64,000 nt of DNA from Phaeocystidibacter sp965659415 (GTDB taxonomy: Bacteria; Bacteroidota; Bacteroidia; Flavobacteriales; Schleiferiaceae), in NCBI GenBank assembly GCA_965659415.1, contig CBFHVA010000005.1:97058-161057 (forward strand), read 5' to 3'. The position numbers and the translations under genes were made by a program. Positions 16,847 to 25,049 of the stretch are shown here, one piece after another. The notes beneath the pieces were generated by a model that saw nothing but the letters and a program-made list of their open reading frames with translations, did no database searches and had not been told where the DNA came from. Position 1 is the first letter of the stretch; each line of letters opens with the position of its first letter.

Positions 16847-18124
16847 ATGAGATCTATTAACCTCTTCAAATCAGCGCTGATCTTACTGACTATTGGGTTC
16901 TCAACCCAAGCATTTGCTCAGCAACCCGAACTACAGTATTACCGAGCTCCAGGATTTCAAGGACTTAATGTTTTTGAGACTTCAAAGGATAATGACTTAG
17001 AATTCACAGGATTCAAGTTGCGTGTAGGTGGCGACTTTGCCCTTCAGTTCCAAGCCCTCAATCACGAAACGGGATCTGGAGATACTTTGGTCGATTTAGG
17101 TTCAAACTTCAACCTCCCTACCGCTAACTTGAACTTAGACGCACAGCTTGCCGATGGTTTGAGAATGCACCTTAGAACCTATTTATCTTCTCGTCACCAC
17201 CCAGAAGCATGGGTAAAAGGTGGGTATATCCAAATGGATAAACTCGATTTTATAAGTGATGGATTCTTGTCAGGATTCATGGATATTGCTACCATCCGTA
17301 TTGGTTTAGATGAAATCAACTACGGTGACGCACACTTTAGAAGAAGTGATAATGCCAACGCCATTTACAATCCATTTGTAGGCAACTACATTATGGACGC
17401 ATTTACAACTGAGGCTTTTGCGGAAGTTAATTTGCAGCACAGTGGACTATTGGCCGTTTTGGGCTTGAGCAACGGTAACCTCAATCAATCTGTCAACTAC
17501 AGAGGAGGTGAACCTGCAGCCTCTTTTTACGCCAAGTTGGGATACGATGATCAGTTGAACGATGATCTCCGTGTGCGTCTAACGGGCTCTTTCTTAACTA
17601 GCCCGAGTTATGATAATGGTCGCTACTTGTACAGTGGTGATAGAACGGGTGCACGTTATTACTGGGTAATGGTTCCAGAGGGATCCAATGACAACTTCCG
17701 CAGTGGCCGATTCAACCCAGGTTTCCGTCAGTTCACCAGCATTCAGATCAACCCATTTGTGAAGTTCAAGGGACTTGAGTTCTTCGGAATTTTCGAAACT
17801 ACAAGTGGTGCAGCATCTGAAGATGCGGCTGATCAAGGTGGAGCGTACACGCAATTGGGTGCAGAACTTCTGTATCGTTTCGGCGCAAGCGAGAGATTCT
17901 ACGTGGCAGGTCGCTACAATAGCGTAAGCGGACAAGCCAACGAGACTGCAGAAGATCAGAACATTGCTCGTATTAACTTGGGTGCAGGTTGGTTCATGAC
18001 AGACAACGTAATGATGAAAGTTGAATACGTAACTCAAGATTACAGCGGAGATGGTTTCATTGGAAGCGAACTTGAGGATGGAAACTTCAATGGAGTGGTA
18101 ATGGAAGCGGTAATCGGATTCTAG
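16847..18124 (+). CDS. Porin-like outer-membrane beta-barrel protein
   Basis: The 425-residue protein has a signal peptide ending in FAQ (about residues 1-25). The rest is a run of alternating amphipathic strands, for example LRVGGDFALQFQALN, LADGLRMHLRTYLSSR and NVMMKVEYVTQDY. It ends in a C-terminal phenylalanine (VVMEAVIGF), as expected of an outer-membrane barrel. Length and layout fit the 16-strand porins of the OprO/OprP or Bacteroidota porin type. The substrate is unknown. It follows the YceI gene and is closed by a strong terminator at 18144-18173. Confidence 0.82.
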   Translation: MRSINLFKSALILLTIGFSTQAFAQQPELQYYRAPGFQGLNVFETSKDNDLEFTGFKLRVGGDFALQFQALNHETGSGDTLVDLGSNFNLPTANLNLDAQLADGLRMHLRTYLSSRHHPEAWVKGGYIQMDKLDFISDGFLSGFMDIATIRIGLDEINYGDAHFRRSDNANAIYNPFVGNYIMDAFTTEAFAEVNLQHSGLLAVLGLSNGNLNQSVNYRGGEPAASFYAKLGYDDQLNDDLRVRLTGSFLTSPSYDNGRYLYSGDRTGARYYWVMVPEGSNDNFRSGRFNPGFRQFTSIQINPFVKFKGLEFFGIFETTSGAASEDAADQGGAYTQLGAELLYRFGASERFYVAGRYNSVSGQANETAEDQNIARINLGAGWFMTDNVMMKVEYVTQDYSGDGFIGSELEDGNFNGVVMEAVIGF

Positions 18125-18143
18125 CATACACACTAAAAAAAGG

Positions 18144-18173
18144 AAATGGCGTCCATGTGACGCCATTTTTTTT
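18144..18173 (+). terminator. Rho-independent terminator after porin gene
   Basis: A perfect 10-bp stem AAATGGCGTC / GACGCCATTT with a 5-base loop runs directly into eight T residues. It starts 20 nt after the porin stop. An A-rich stretch precedes the stem. Confidence 0.9.
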
Positions 18174-18195
18174 GCACATATACCAAGGAAGATAG

Positions 18196-18202
18196 TACCT
18201 TG
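18196..18202 (+). promoter_or_regulatory. Possible short-leader promoter box before WlbB-like gene
   Basis: The sequence TACCTTG, one T short of TAnnTTTG, ends 5 nt before the ATG at 18208. It resembles the better-matched boxes before tsaD and queE, where the start codon also follows within a few bases. Confidence 0.3.
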
Positions 18203-18207
18203 TCGGC

Positions 18208-18786
18208 ATGAAAACAGCCTATTTTGCTCATGAAACGGCCGTAATCGATGAAGGCGCCTCCATAGGAGCCGGTGCCAAGATTTGGCATTTTTCACATGTG
18301 ATGTCTGGAGCAAAGCTTGGTGAACGCTGCAACCTAGGACAGAATGTCGTGGTATCTCCAGACGTGATTCTGGGTAATAATGTTAAGGTTCAGAACAATG
18401 TTTCCATTTACACAGGAGTGGTTTGTGAAGACGATGTATTCCTCGGTCCTTCTTGTGTTTTTACAAATGTTTCTATTCCGAGATCAGCCGTGAATCGGAG
18501 AAATCAATATGAAAAAACGGCTGTACGCAAGGGAGCGAGTATAGGTGCCAATGCCACTATCGTTTGTGGCGTTGAAATCGGAAAATATGCCTTTGTCGGC
18601 GCAGGAGCTGTGGTTACTAAAGACATACCGGATCATGCATTGGTCGTAGGAAATCCAGCTGTGCAAATTGGCTGGATGAGCACCTATGGACATCGTCTTA
18701 ATTTCGATTCATCAGGATTTGCACAATGCCCAGAGAGCAAAAAGAAATACGTTTTAACCAACGGCAAAGTTGAACTTCTGGATTGA
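18208..18786 (+). CDS. Left-handed beta-helix N-acetyltransferase (WlbB/WbpD-like)
   Basis: The 192-residue protein is built from hexapeptide repeats, for example VIDEGASIGAGAKIW, KVQNNVSIY and GASIGANATIVCG. It includes the FTNVSIPRS loop and an AFVGAGAVVTKDIPDHALVVGNPA end. This is the pattern of UDP-2-acetamido-3-amino-2,3-dideoxy-glucuronate N-acetyltransferases (WlbB/WbpD), trimeric acetyl-CoA enzymes of O-antigen sugar synthesis. The close match to the HFSHVMSGA and NLGQNVVVSP elements supports this subgroup, but the exact sugar is not certain. It is a single gene between a terminator and the acyl-CoA dehydrogenase, with no other sugar-pathway genes beside it. Confidence 0.85.
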   Translation: MKTAYFAHETAVIDEGASIGAGAKIWHFSHVMSGAKLGERCNLGQNVVVSPDVILGNNVKVQNNVSIYTGVVCEDDVFLGPSCVFTNVSIPRSAVNRRNQYEKTAVRKGASIGANATIVCGVEIGKYAFVGAGAVVTKDIPDHALVVGNPAVQIGWMSTYGHRLNFDSSGFAQCPESKKKYVLTNGKVELLD

Positions 18787-18889
18787 AGTTGAACAATAGA
18801 GGTTAAAATCTGTCTAAAAGTGGGAGCAAACAATATTTTGTCGGCCATTTGGTTATTTTCGCAATCCAACATTTATCAAGACTTATCCT

Positions 18890-20044
18890 ATGCAATTAAA
18901 TTTGTCCCCTGAACGTCAAGAAGCACTCAATTTTGTTAGAGATAGCGCACGTTCATTTGCGGAAACGCACATTCGTCCACACGTGATGGAATGGGATGAA
19001 TCCCAAACTTTCCCAGTTGAGCTTTTTAAGAAGATGGGAGAACAAGGTTTCATGGGAGTTTTGGTTCCAGAGGAACTAGGCGGTTCCGGAATGGGATATC
19101 AAGAATATATCACGGTAATTGAAGAAATTTCTCAAGTATGTGGTTCTATCGGTTTATCGGTGGCTGCGCACAACAGTCTTTGTACCAATCACATCTTGAT
19201 GTTTGGAAATGAGGAACAGAAAAAGAAGTGGATTCCAAAACTGGCCACTGCAGAACATATTGGTGCATGGGGACTCACGGAAACCGGCACGGGTTCGGAC
19301 GCAGGGGGAATGAATACCACAGCTATTCAGGAAGGTGATGAATGGGTACTTAACGGTTCAAAGAACTTCATTACCCATGCCATTTCGGGAGATGTAGCGG
19401 TGGTAATTGCCCGCACTGGATCAAAAGGTGATTCTCACGGTATGACAGCTTTTGTTGTCGAAAAAGGAACACCTGGATTTACGGGCGGAAAGAAAGAGAA
19501 CAAATTAGGAATGAGAGCTTCGGAAACAGCGTGCTTGTTCTTTGATAATTGTCGAATCCCTAAAGAGAATGTTCTCGGTGAAGTAGGTGAGGGTTTTATA
19601 CAAGCCATGAAGATTTTGGACGGTGGTAGAATTTCCATTGCCGCTTTATCATTGGGCATAGCCAAGGGAGCCTACAAAGCTTCTAAGGCTTACGCCAAGG
19701 AACGAGAGCAATTTGGGCAGTCTATCAGTAAGTTTCAAGCCATCGCTTTTAAACTAGCTGATATGGCAACAAAGGTTCACGGCGCTGAGCTAATGACGCG
19801 TCATGCAGGAGAATTGAAAGATGCTGGAAAGCCAGTGACTAACGAGTCAGCCATGGCGAAGTACTACGCCTCAGAAGTTTCCGTGGAAGTTTCTACCGAT
19901 GGAATTCAAATACACGGTGGATACGGCTACACCAAAGATTACCCAGCTGAGAAATTTTACAGAGACTCCAAGTTGTGCACCATTGGTGAGGGAACGAGTG
20001 AAATTCAGAAATTGGTGATTTCAAGAAACATCTTGAAGGACTGA
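18890..20044 (+). CDS. Short-chain-type acyl-CoA dehydrogenase
   Basis: The 384-residue length is standard for the family. Three domains are visible. The helical N-terminal domain ends near residue 115. A middle beta domain has AWGLTETGTGSDAGG for FAD/substrate binding and WVLNGSKNFITHA. The C-terminal helical domain has REQFGQSISKFQAIAFKLADM and IHGGYGYTKDYPAEKFYRD. The catalytic glutamate lies in IGEGTSEIQ, as in butyryl-CoA dehydrogenases. It oxidises acyl-CoA to enoyl-CoA with FAD and passes electrons to ETF in the cytosol. A TATTTTCG box 28 nt before the ATG resembles a -7 element. A terminator follows the stop codon. Confidence 0.93.
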   Translation: MQLNLSPERQEALNFVRDSARSFAETHIRPHVMEWDESQTFPVELFKKMGEQGFMGVLVPEELGGSGMGYQEYITVIEEISQVCGSIGLSVAAHNSLCTNHILMFGNEEQKKKWIPKLATAEHIGAWGLTETGTGSDAGGMNTTAIQEGDEWVLNGSKNFITHAISGDVAVVIARTGSKGDSHGMTAFVVEKGTPGFTGGKKENKLGMRASETACLFFDNCRIPKENVLGEVGEGFIQAMKILDGGRISIAALSLGIAKGAYKASKAYAKEREQFGQSISKFQAIAFKLADMATKVHGAELMTRHAGELKDAGKPVTNESAMAKYYASEVSVEVSTDGIQIHGGYGYTKDYPAEKFYRDSKLCTIGEGTSEIQKLVISRNILKD

Positions 20045-20066
20045 TTGCAAATGTCATTATATGAGG

Positions 20067-20102
20067 AGCCGAACATGAGAAATTCCGTGTTCGGCTTTTT
20101 TG
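20067..20102 (+). terminator. Rho-independent terminator after acyl-CoA dehydrogenase gene
   Basis: A perfect 9-bp stem AGCCGAACA / TGTTCGGCT with a 12-base loop is followed by six T residues. It ends 12 nt before the ATG of the next gene, so that gene probably receives little read-through or has a promoter inside this short gap. Confidence 0.85.
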
Positions 20103-20114
20103 TTATCCTTGCTC

Positions 20115-21329
20115 ATGCGGAAATACTTAGGTCCGGGCATTCTATTTGCGGCCACAGCCATAGGTGTGAGTCACCTCGTGCAATCCACTCGGGCTGGCGC
20201 CAACTTTGGATGGAGCCTGTGGTGGATAATCCTACTCGCCAACGTCATCAAATTTCCCTTTTTCGAATTTGGTTCTCGATTCGCTAATGCAACGAGAACC
20301 CACTTAATTGATGGCTATGCCTCCCAAGGAAGGTGGGCTTTATGGATGTACGGAACAGCGACCGTATTATCGATGTTTACAGTGACAGGGGCCGTGTCCA
20401 TTGTAACCGCTGGATTATTTGCTCACCTCACCCAATGGCAAGGCTCCTTCGCCTTGTTGACCGGAGCAGTTTTTCTGCTCTGTTTCACGTGGCTTGCATT
20501 AGGAAGATTCAAGTTTTTAAACGTGAGCATTCAATGGATTACGGGAATACTCTTTCTAAGCACGGTATTGGCGTTTTGTCTTGTAGTATCTGCTGATGGT
20601 TGGAGTTTTGGTAATTCTGCCCCTCCTGATTGGAAGGAAATTTCAAACGTTAGCTTCACGTTGGCTCTCGTAGGATGGATGCCAACAGCTGTAGACTTAA
20701 GCGTGTGGAATTCGATATGGACTATTCGGAAAAGTGAAGACTTGCCATCAGCTCCTCAAAAGAGGAAGGTACTTGCGGAGTTTCACCTAGGATATTGGCT
20801 GTCGGCTGTAGCAGCTTTGTTGTTTCTTGGCTTAGGTGCGATGCTGATGTACGGTGACACATCCTTTCCGCATTCCGCAGTCGGATTCACTGGGCAGCTC
20901 ATAGAATTATATATGGAGGCCTTAGGCTCCAATTACGCTATTGTCATCAAGATTGCCGCCACGGCAGCCATGTTCAGCACGACCTTAAGTGTTTTCGACG
21001 GTTATGGTCGCTCGCTAGAAGCTTTGTCGATTGCACTTTTTAACCGTGCATTGCCCTATTGGGTGGCCATCGCCGCAGTCTCTCTTGGTGGTTGGTACTT
21101 AGTTTGGGAATTTCAAAGCCGTATCGCACAGTTAGTCGACCTCGCTATGCTCATATCGTTTTTAATTGCTCCTATTGTAGCTATCCTGAATCATAGATTG
21201 GTCCATCATTCGGATTTTCCAACATCACATAAACCAAAACGTTGGCTCACTGTCTGGTCCTATGCGGGCATTGTCACCTTGCTTCTTATTAGCATTTATT
21301 TCATTGCTATTCAGACCTTCATGCAATAA
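20115..21329 (+). CDS. Nramp-superfamily transporter lacking canonical metal-binding motifs
   Basis: The 404-residue protein has about 11 membrane segments and the Nramp start KYLGPGILFAATAIG. In true Nramp manganese/iron transporters the first helix carries DPGN and the sixth carries MPH. Here the corresponding stretches read AIGVSHLVQSTRAGANFG and GWMPTAVDLSVW, so neither motif is kept. Substrate may therefore differ from Mn/Fe; other Nramp-related groups move Mg, Al or amino acids (known for the superfamily, not shown here). The ATG at 20115 is preferred to TTG at 20100, which lies in the terminator T-run. It stands alone with no metal regulator beside it. Confidence 0.8.
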   Translation: MRKYLGPGILFAATAIGVSHLVQSTRAGANFGWSLWWIILLANVIKFPFFEFGSRFANATRTHLIDGYASQGRWALWMYGTATVLSMFTVTGAVSIVTAGLFAHLTQWQGSFALLTGAVFLLCFTWLALGRFKFLNVSIQWITGILFLSTVLAFCLVVSADGWSFGNSAPPDWKEISNVSFTLALVGWMPTAVDLSVWNSIWTIRKSEDLPSAPQKRKVLAEFHLGYWLSAVAALLFLGLGAMLMYGDTSFPHSAVGFTGQLIELYMEALGSNYAIVIKIAATAAMFSTTLSVFDGYGRSLEALSIALFNRALPYWVAIAAVSLGGWYLVWEFQSRIAQLVDLAMLISFLIAPIVAILNHRLVHHSDFPTSHKPKRWLTVWSYAGIVTLLLISIYFIAIQTFMQ

Positions 21330-21454
21330 TCTGCTCCCAATGAGCGATCAGTTATGCAGTGAAACTTCGCGGTGAATAATTTGTTCAGAGTGTTCAAGCT
21401 AACCGCATAGAGACTTCTATATAAAGTGGTATTTTAGCCCTTAAACATGCATGA

Positions 21455-24400
21455 ATGATGATGAAACGCATTTTACTATTGGTGTTCGGTCTATTTTTCT
21501 CTGCTCAGAGTTTTGGATCACACCTTCTAGGCGGAGAGATTTGGTGGAGATGTATTACCACTGGCCCTCAGGCAGGTAAGTACCATTTTTACCTCCGATT
21601 ATACCGCGATTGTAGTGGTGCCTCTATGCCTTCAGGTAACCAAACAGTGAACGGTGGCCCCTTGGGATCTATGTCGCTAGCCACCCTTACGGATGTAACA
21701 GATCCTTATTACGTAGTTGGAGGATACCCAAGAGATGCTTCACCTACATGTGCAGGAGGGTCTTCGATCAACTGTGCAACTGCGAATACGCCGGGGTCTG
21801 GTGCCATTGAAGAAGCAGTTTGGAGAACCTCAAACCCTGTTACTCTGAACGGCGTACCTCCAACTGGAGGATGGACGTTTAGTTGGAGTTTGTGCTGTAG
21901 ACCAGCTACGGCTAACCTCTCAGGTCAGCCAAGTTATTTCTTGCGTGCCACCATGTATCCTTATAACGATGGAACGGGTAATAGAAATGCAAACCCTTGT
22001 TACGATTCATCTCCACGTTTCTTGGAGGTTCCAAAAGTAGTGACCTGTACAGGTTATGAATTTGCGTATAACAACTTTGCCTTCGACCAAGAACTGGACT
22101 CATTGTATTTCAACTGGGATAATCCACTGGTATCGGCGGCTAATAGTGTGACGTTTGTCGGCGGATACTCAGCAACGAATCCTCTTCCAGGCATTCAGAA
22201 TTTCGCTCAAGATGCTGGGCAAGTTACCATTAACACCTCACTTACGGGCCAATACGCCACTTGTATGCGAGTGGATGCCTATAAATTTGGTCAACGTGTA
22301 GCTTCTGTTTATCGCGATATACCCATTGTACTTGTTTCTTGCCCCGGAGTTACAAACGGACCTCCTACACTAGAGGTAATCAACGACCCATTACCAGCGC
22401 CACAGCTTACTCCAGTTGTGAATGGTACAGATACCATTTATTGGGACATGACCGTGGAGGCGGGTGAGTATATTCACTTTAAGATGCAGTCGAAAGACTT
22501 CGACCTTCTTCCAAACTTTACACCTCAAACGATTAAATTCGTTGGGGTAGGAGGTAACCTTGGTGAGCCGATGAATAGCACAACAAGTTGTTTATTCCAA
22601 CCACCTTGTGCTACTGTAACGCCTATTGCACCGCAAACGGGTTATAATTCAAGTTTGCAGAATAACGTAGAATTTAGCTGGCAAACCGACTGTTCTCACC
22701 TCAGCTATCAAGCATCAGCGGGTGGCTCAAGGCGAAACCAGTATCTTTTCTACTTTAAGATGGAAGACAACTCATGTCCAGCTCCATCGTTTAAACTAAT
22801 TACTGCGCGTATTACAGTTGAAAGTCCAAGTCCGGTTCCTCCCGACATGACCAATGCTTGTATTGGAGCAAATTCGGATGGAACCGTGACATTCACCTAT
22901 GGCGCTCCAGCTCCTCAGGATACGGGACAAAACTTTGACTACTACGTGGTTTATCGTGGAGGTAACGGTACTCCATTTGCAGAATACGACACGGTACGTG
23001 ATTATAGCATAACAAGCTATACGGATCCTGCGCCACTTGCGGGTAATAACTATTACTATGTTCGGACCTTTGGTGGTTGTGATCAACAGTCGCTTTCATC
23101 AGACACACTTAGTGTGATCAATTTGACCGTTAGTCCGTTCCCAGCTACCAATCCATACATTGCAAATTTATCTTGGAATCAGCCTCGCTACAGCGGTAAT
23201 TATACAGGTACATATCAAGTATGGAGAGGAGCTTCTGGCTCAAACAATTACTCGTTAATCGCTGCTACTACAGATACATTCTATAGTGATACGATTAATG
23301 TATGTGGACAACTTCTTGATTATCAGATCCGAATTGATTCGGCTTGTGAATCTTTCATTGACTCTGGATTCTTCGCGGATCAAATCAATAATGATCAATT
23401 GGAAATTGGTTATGCAACCGTAAATGGTGGTGGCCAAGCGGAGATTACTTGGCCTGCGTCGAACAGTGGAGATGTGGTAGAATACCTCATTCTTCAGCGT
23501 CAACCGGGTATTGGCTGGGTAAGTATTGCCAATGTTCCTGTTGGAACGCCAACGCCATATGTCATTCCGACATCTACCGCTGGTACACAGTCGGAAACCT
23601 ATAAAGTAACGAGTATAGATAGTTGTGGAAACCAAAGTAGCGACCTATTGGTGCGCGCTCACACCACAATATACTTGGATGGTGATTTGAATCCATGTGA
23701 CGGTATTATGCAGTTATGGTGGAATAACTACCGCGGATGGGAAGGCGGAGTGGACTCCTACACGATTTTAGCAGATATTACACCTGCAGGCGGAGTTCCG
23801 CAAACCGGTGTGATTATCGCGACCAATGTGGGAGATGACACGACTTACACGCACAGAGACCTTCAACCGGGTGCTCAGTACTGTTACTACATTGTAGCGG
23901 AAGACACTTCTGGAACGCTTACAGCGAGATCAAGTGTTTACTGTATCAATTCGAGCATCGTGGTACCTTCACGTTTGCAATATATGGCGCGTGCTACGGT
24001 ACAAAACGACGGATCACTTGAAACGTGGACCTTTGTTGATGGAAATGCTGATGTGCTTGAATATCAGGTTCAACGTGCAGAAGAGTTGCTAGGACCTTGG
24101 GTAACCGTTGGTGTTGTTCCAAAGCCTGCTGCAGCGCCGTATCGAGTGCGCTTTGTGGACTTCTCTGCAAATACAGATGATGCACGTTACTTCTATCGTT
24201 TGCGCAGTACCAATGAATGTGGTGGATCAGATACCATTTCTAACTTAGGGACAAACGTACTATTGGAGGTTGACGAAAATGAGAACTTGACCAACCAGTT
24301 GAAGTGGAACCGCTATCGTCAGTATGATGGTAGAGTTTCGTACAGTGTTTATCGAAAGGTAGACAATGACGCGAACTGGACCTTAGTTCAAGATGGTATT

Positions 24401-24844
24401 ACGGATACTAATTTCACAGACAATATTCGTCCGTTTGCTCAGGGTGCAGGTCAATTCTGCTACCGTGTAGATGCGGTTGAGAGTGGAAACTCGCTTGGTT
24501 TTGTTGATGAGAATGGTCAGCCGTTCAGCTCACGTTCTAACGAAGCATGTGTCGATCACGAAGCCCGTGGATTCTTCCCAAGTGCTTTCCGACCAAATAG
24601 TGTCAATCCGGCCAACCGTGTTTGGAAGCCAATGAATCTCTTCGAAGATGACAATGAATACTTATTGATTATCCAGAATCGCTGGGGTCAAGAGGTCTTT
24701 AAGACCACGAATCCAGATGAAGGTTGGGATGGTTATTACCAAGGCGAAGAAGCACAGATGGGTACTTACCAGTACTTGGTGCGTTACCGCGCTGAAGAAG
24801 GTAAACTTCAAGAGAAACGAGGTACGTTCACCCTACTTCGATAA
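21455..24844 (+). CDS. Giant secreted protein with T9SS type B sorting domain (paralogue 1)
   Basis: The 1129-residue protein has a signal peptide ending near FGS and the N-terminal SHLLGGEIWWRC domain found in many Bacteroidota surface proteins. A Cys-rich beta domain follows to about residue 450, then four or more fibronectin III-like domains (about 460-1030) with repeated YTD/FTD-type ends. The last 90 residues are a gliding-motility-type C-terminal domain: GFFPSAFRPN, LLIIQNRWGQEVF and GWDGYYQGEEAQMGTYQY. This domain marks cargo of the type IX secretion system. The protein is expected on or outside the cell surface, possibly an adhesin. A close paralogue follows directly, and a terminator closes the gene. 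Confidence 0.9.
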   Translation: MMMKRILLLVFGLFFSAQSFGSHLLGGEIWWRCITTGPQAGKYHFYLRLYRDCSGASMPSGNQTVNGGPLGSMSLATLTDVTDPYYVVGGYPRDASPTCAGGSSINCATANTPGSGAIEEAVWRTSNPVTLNGVPPTGGWTFSWSLCCRPATANLSGQPSYFLRATMYPYNDGTGNRNANPCYDSSPRFLEVPKVVTCTGYEFAYNNFAFDQELDSLYFNWDNPLVSAANSVTFVGGYSATNPLPGIQNFAQDAGQVTINTSLTGQYATCMRVDAYKFGQRVASVYRDIPIVLVSCPGVTNGPPTLEVINDPLPAPQLTPVVNGTDTIYWDMTVEAGEYIHFKMQSKDFDLLPNFTPQTIKFVGVGGNLGEPMNSTTSCLFQPPCATVTPIAPQTGYNSSLQNNVEFSWQTDCSHLSYQASAGGSRRNQYLFYFKMEDNSCPAPSFKLITARITVESPSPVPPDMTNACIGANSDGTVTFTYGAPAPQDTGQNFDYYVVYRGGNGTPFAEYDTVRDYSITSYTDPAPLAGNNYYYVRTFGGCDQQSLSSDTLSVINLTVSPFPATNPYIANLSWNQPRYSGNYTGTYQVWRGASGSNNYSLIAATTDTFYSDTINVCGQLLDYQIRIDSACESFIDSGFFADQINNDQLEIGYATVNGGGQAEITWPASNSGDVVEYLILQRQPGIGWVSIANVPVGTPTPYVIPTSTAGTQSETYKVTSIDSCGNQSSDLLVRAHTTIYLDGDLNPCDGIMQLWWNNYRGWEGGVDSYTILADITPAGGVPQTGVIIATNVGDDTTYTHRDLQPGAQYCYYIVAEDTSGTLTARSSVYCINSSIVVPSRLQYMARATVQNDGSLETWTFVDGNADVLEYQVQRAEELLGPWVTVGVVPKPAAAPYRVRFVDFSANTDDARYFYRLRSTNECGGSDTISNLGTNVLLEVDENENLTNQLKWNRYRQYDGRVSYSVYRKVDNDANWTLVQDGITDTNFTDNIRPFAQGAGQFCYRVDAVESGNSLGFVDENGQPFSSRSNEACVDHEARGFFPSAFRPNSVNPANRVWKPMNLFEDDNEYLLIIQNRWGQEVFKTTNPDEGWDGYYQGEEAQMGTYQYLVRYRAEEGKLQEKRGTFTLLR

Positions 24845-24863
24845 GTAGAATTCGATTCATATT

Positions 24864-24890
24864 AAAACCCCGCCTGTGCGGGGTTTTTTT
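24864..24890 (+). terminator. Rho-independent terminator after paralogue 1
   Basis: A perfect 10-bp stem AAAACCCCGC / GCGGGGTTTT with loop CTGT runs into seven T residues. It starts 20 nt after the stop codon. Confidence 0.92.
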
Positions 24891-25049
24891 ATGCTTATTC
24901 ATTAAATATGGAGTTCATTGAATGAAGTGTAAATATTGCCGAGCCAACGATTACTCCTGATTTTGCACGTTTACTGACTGGTGAAACTATTTCTTTTTTG
25001 AGCCGAAAGGTTGACTTATTTTCGAGAATCAATTACCAAGATTTGCCTC

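Noticed and set aside
17594..18313. Long antisense frame (239 codons) over the porin gene and the terminator
   Set aside because: It runs opposite to a clear porin and through a strong terminator and into the next gene; composition is typical of a shadow frame.
20045..20287. 80-codon frame after the acyl-CoA dehydrogenase gene
   Set aside because: It reads through the terminator and overlaps the Nramp-like gene in another frame.
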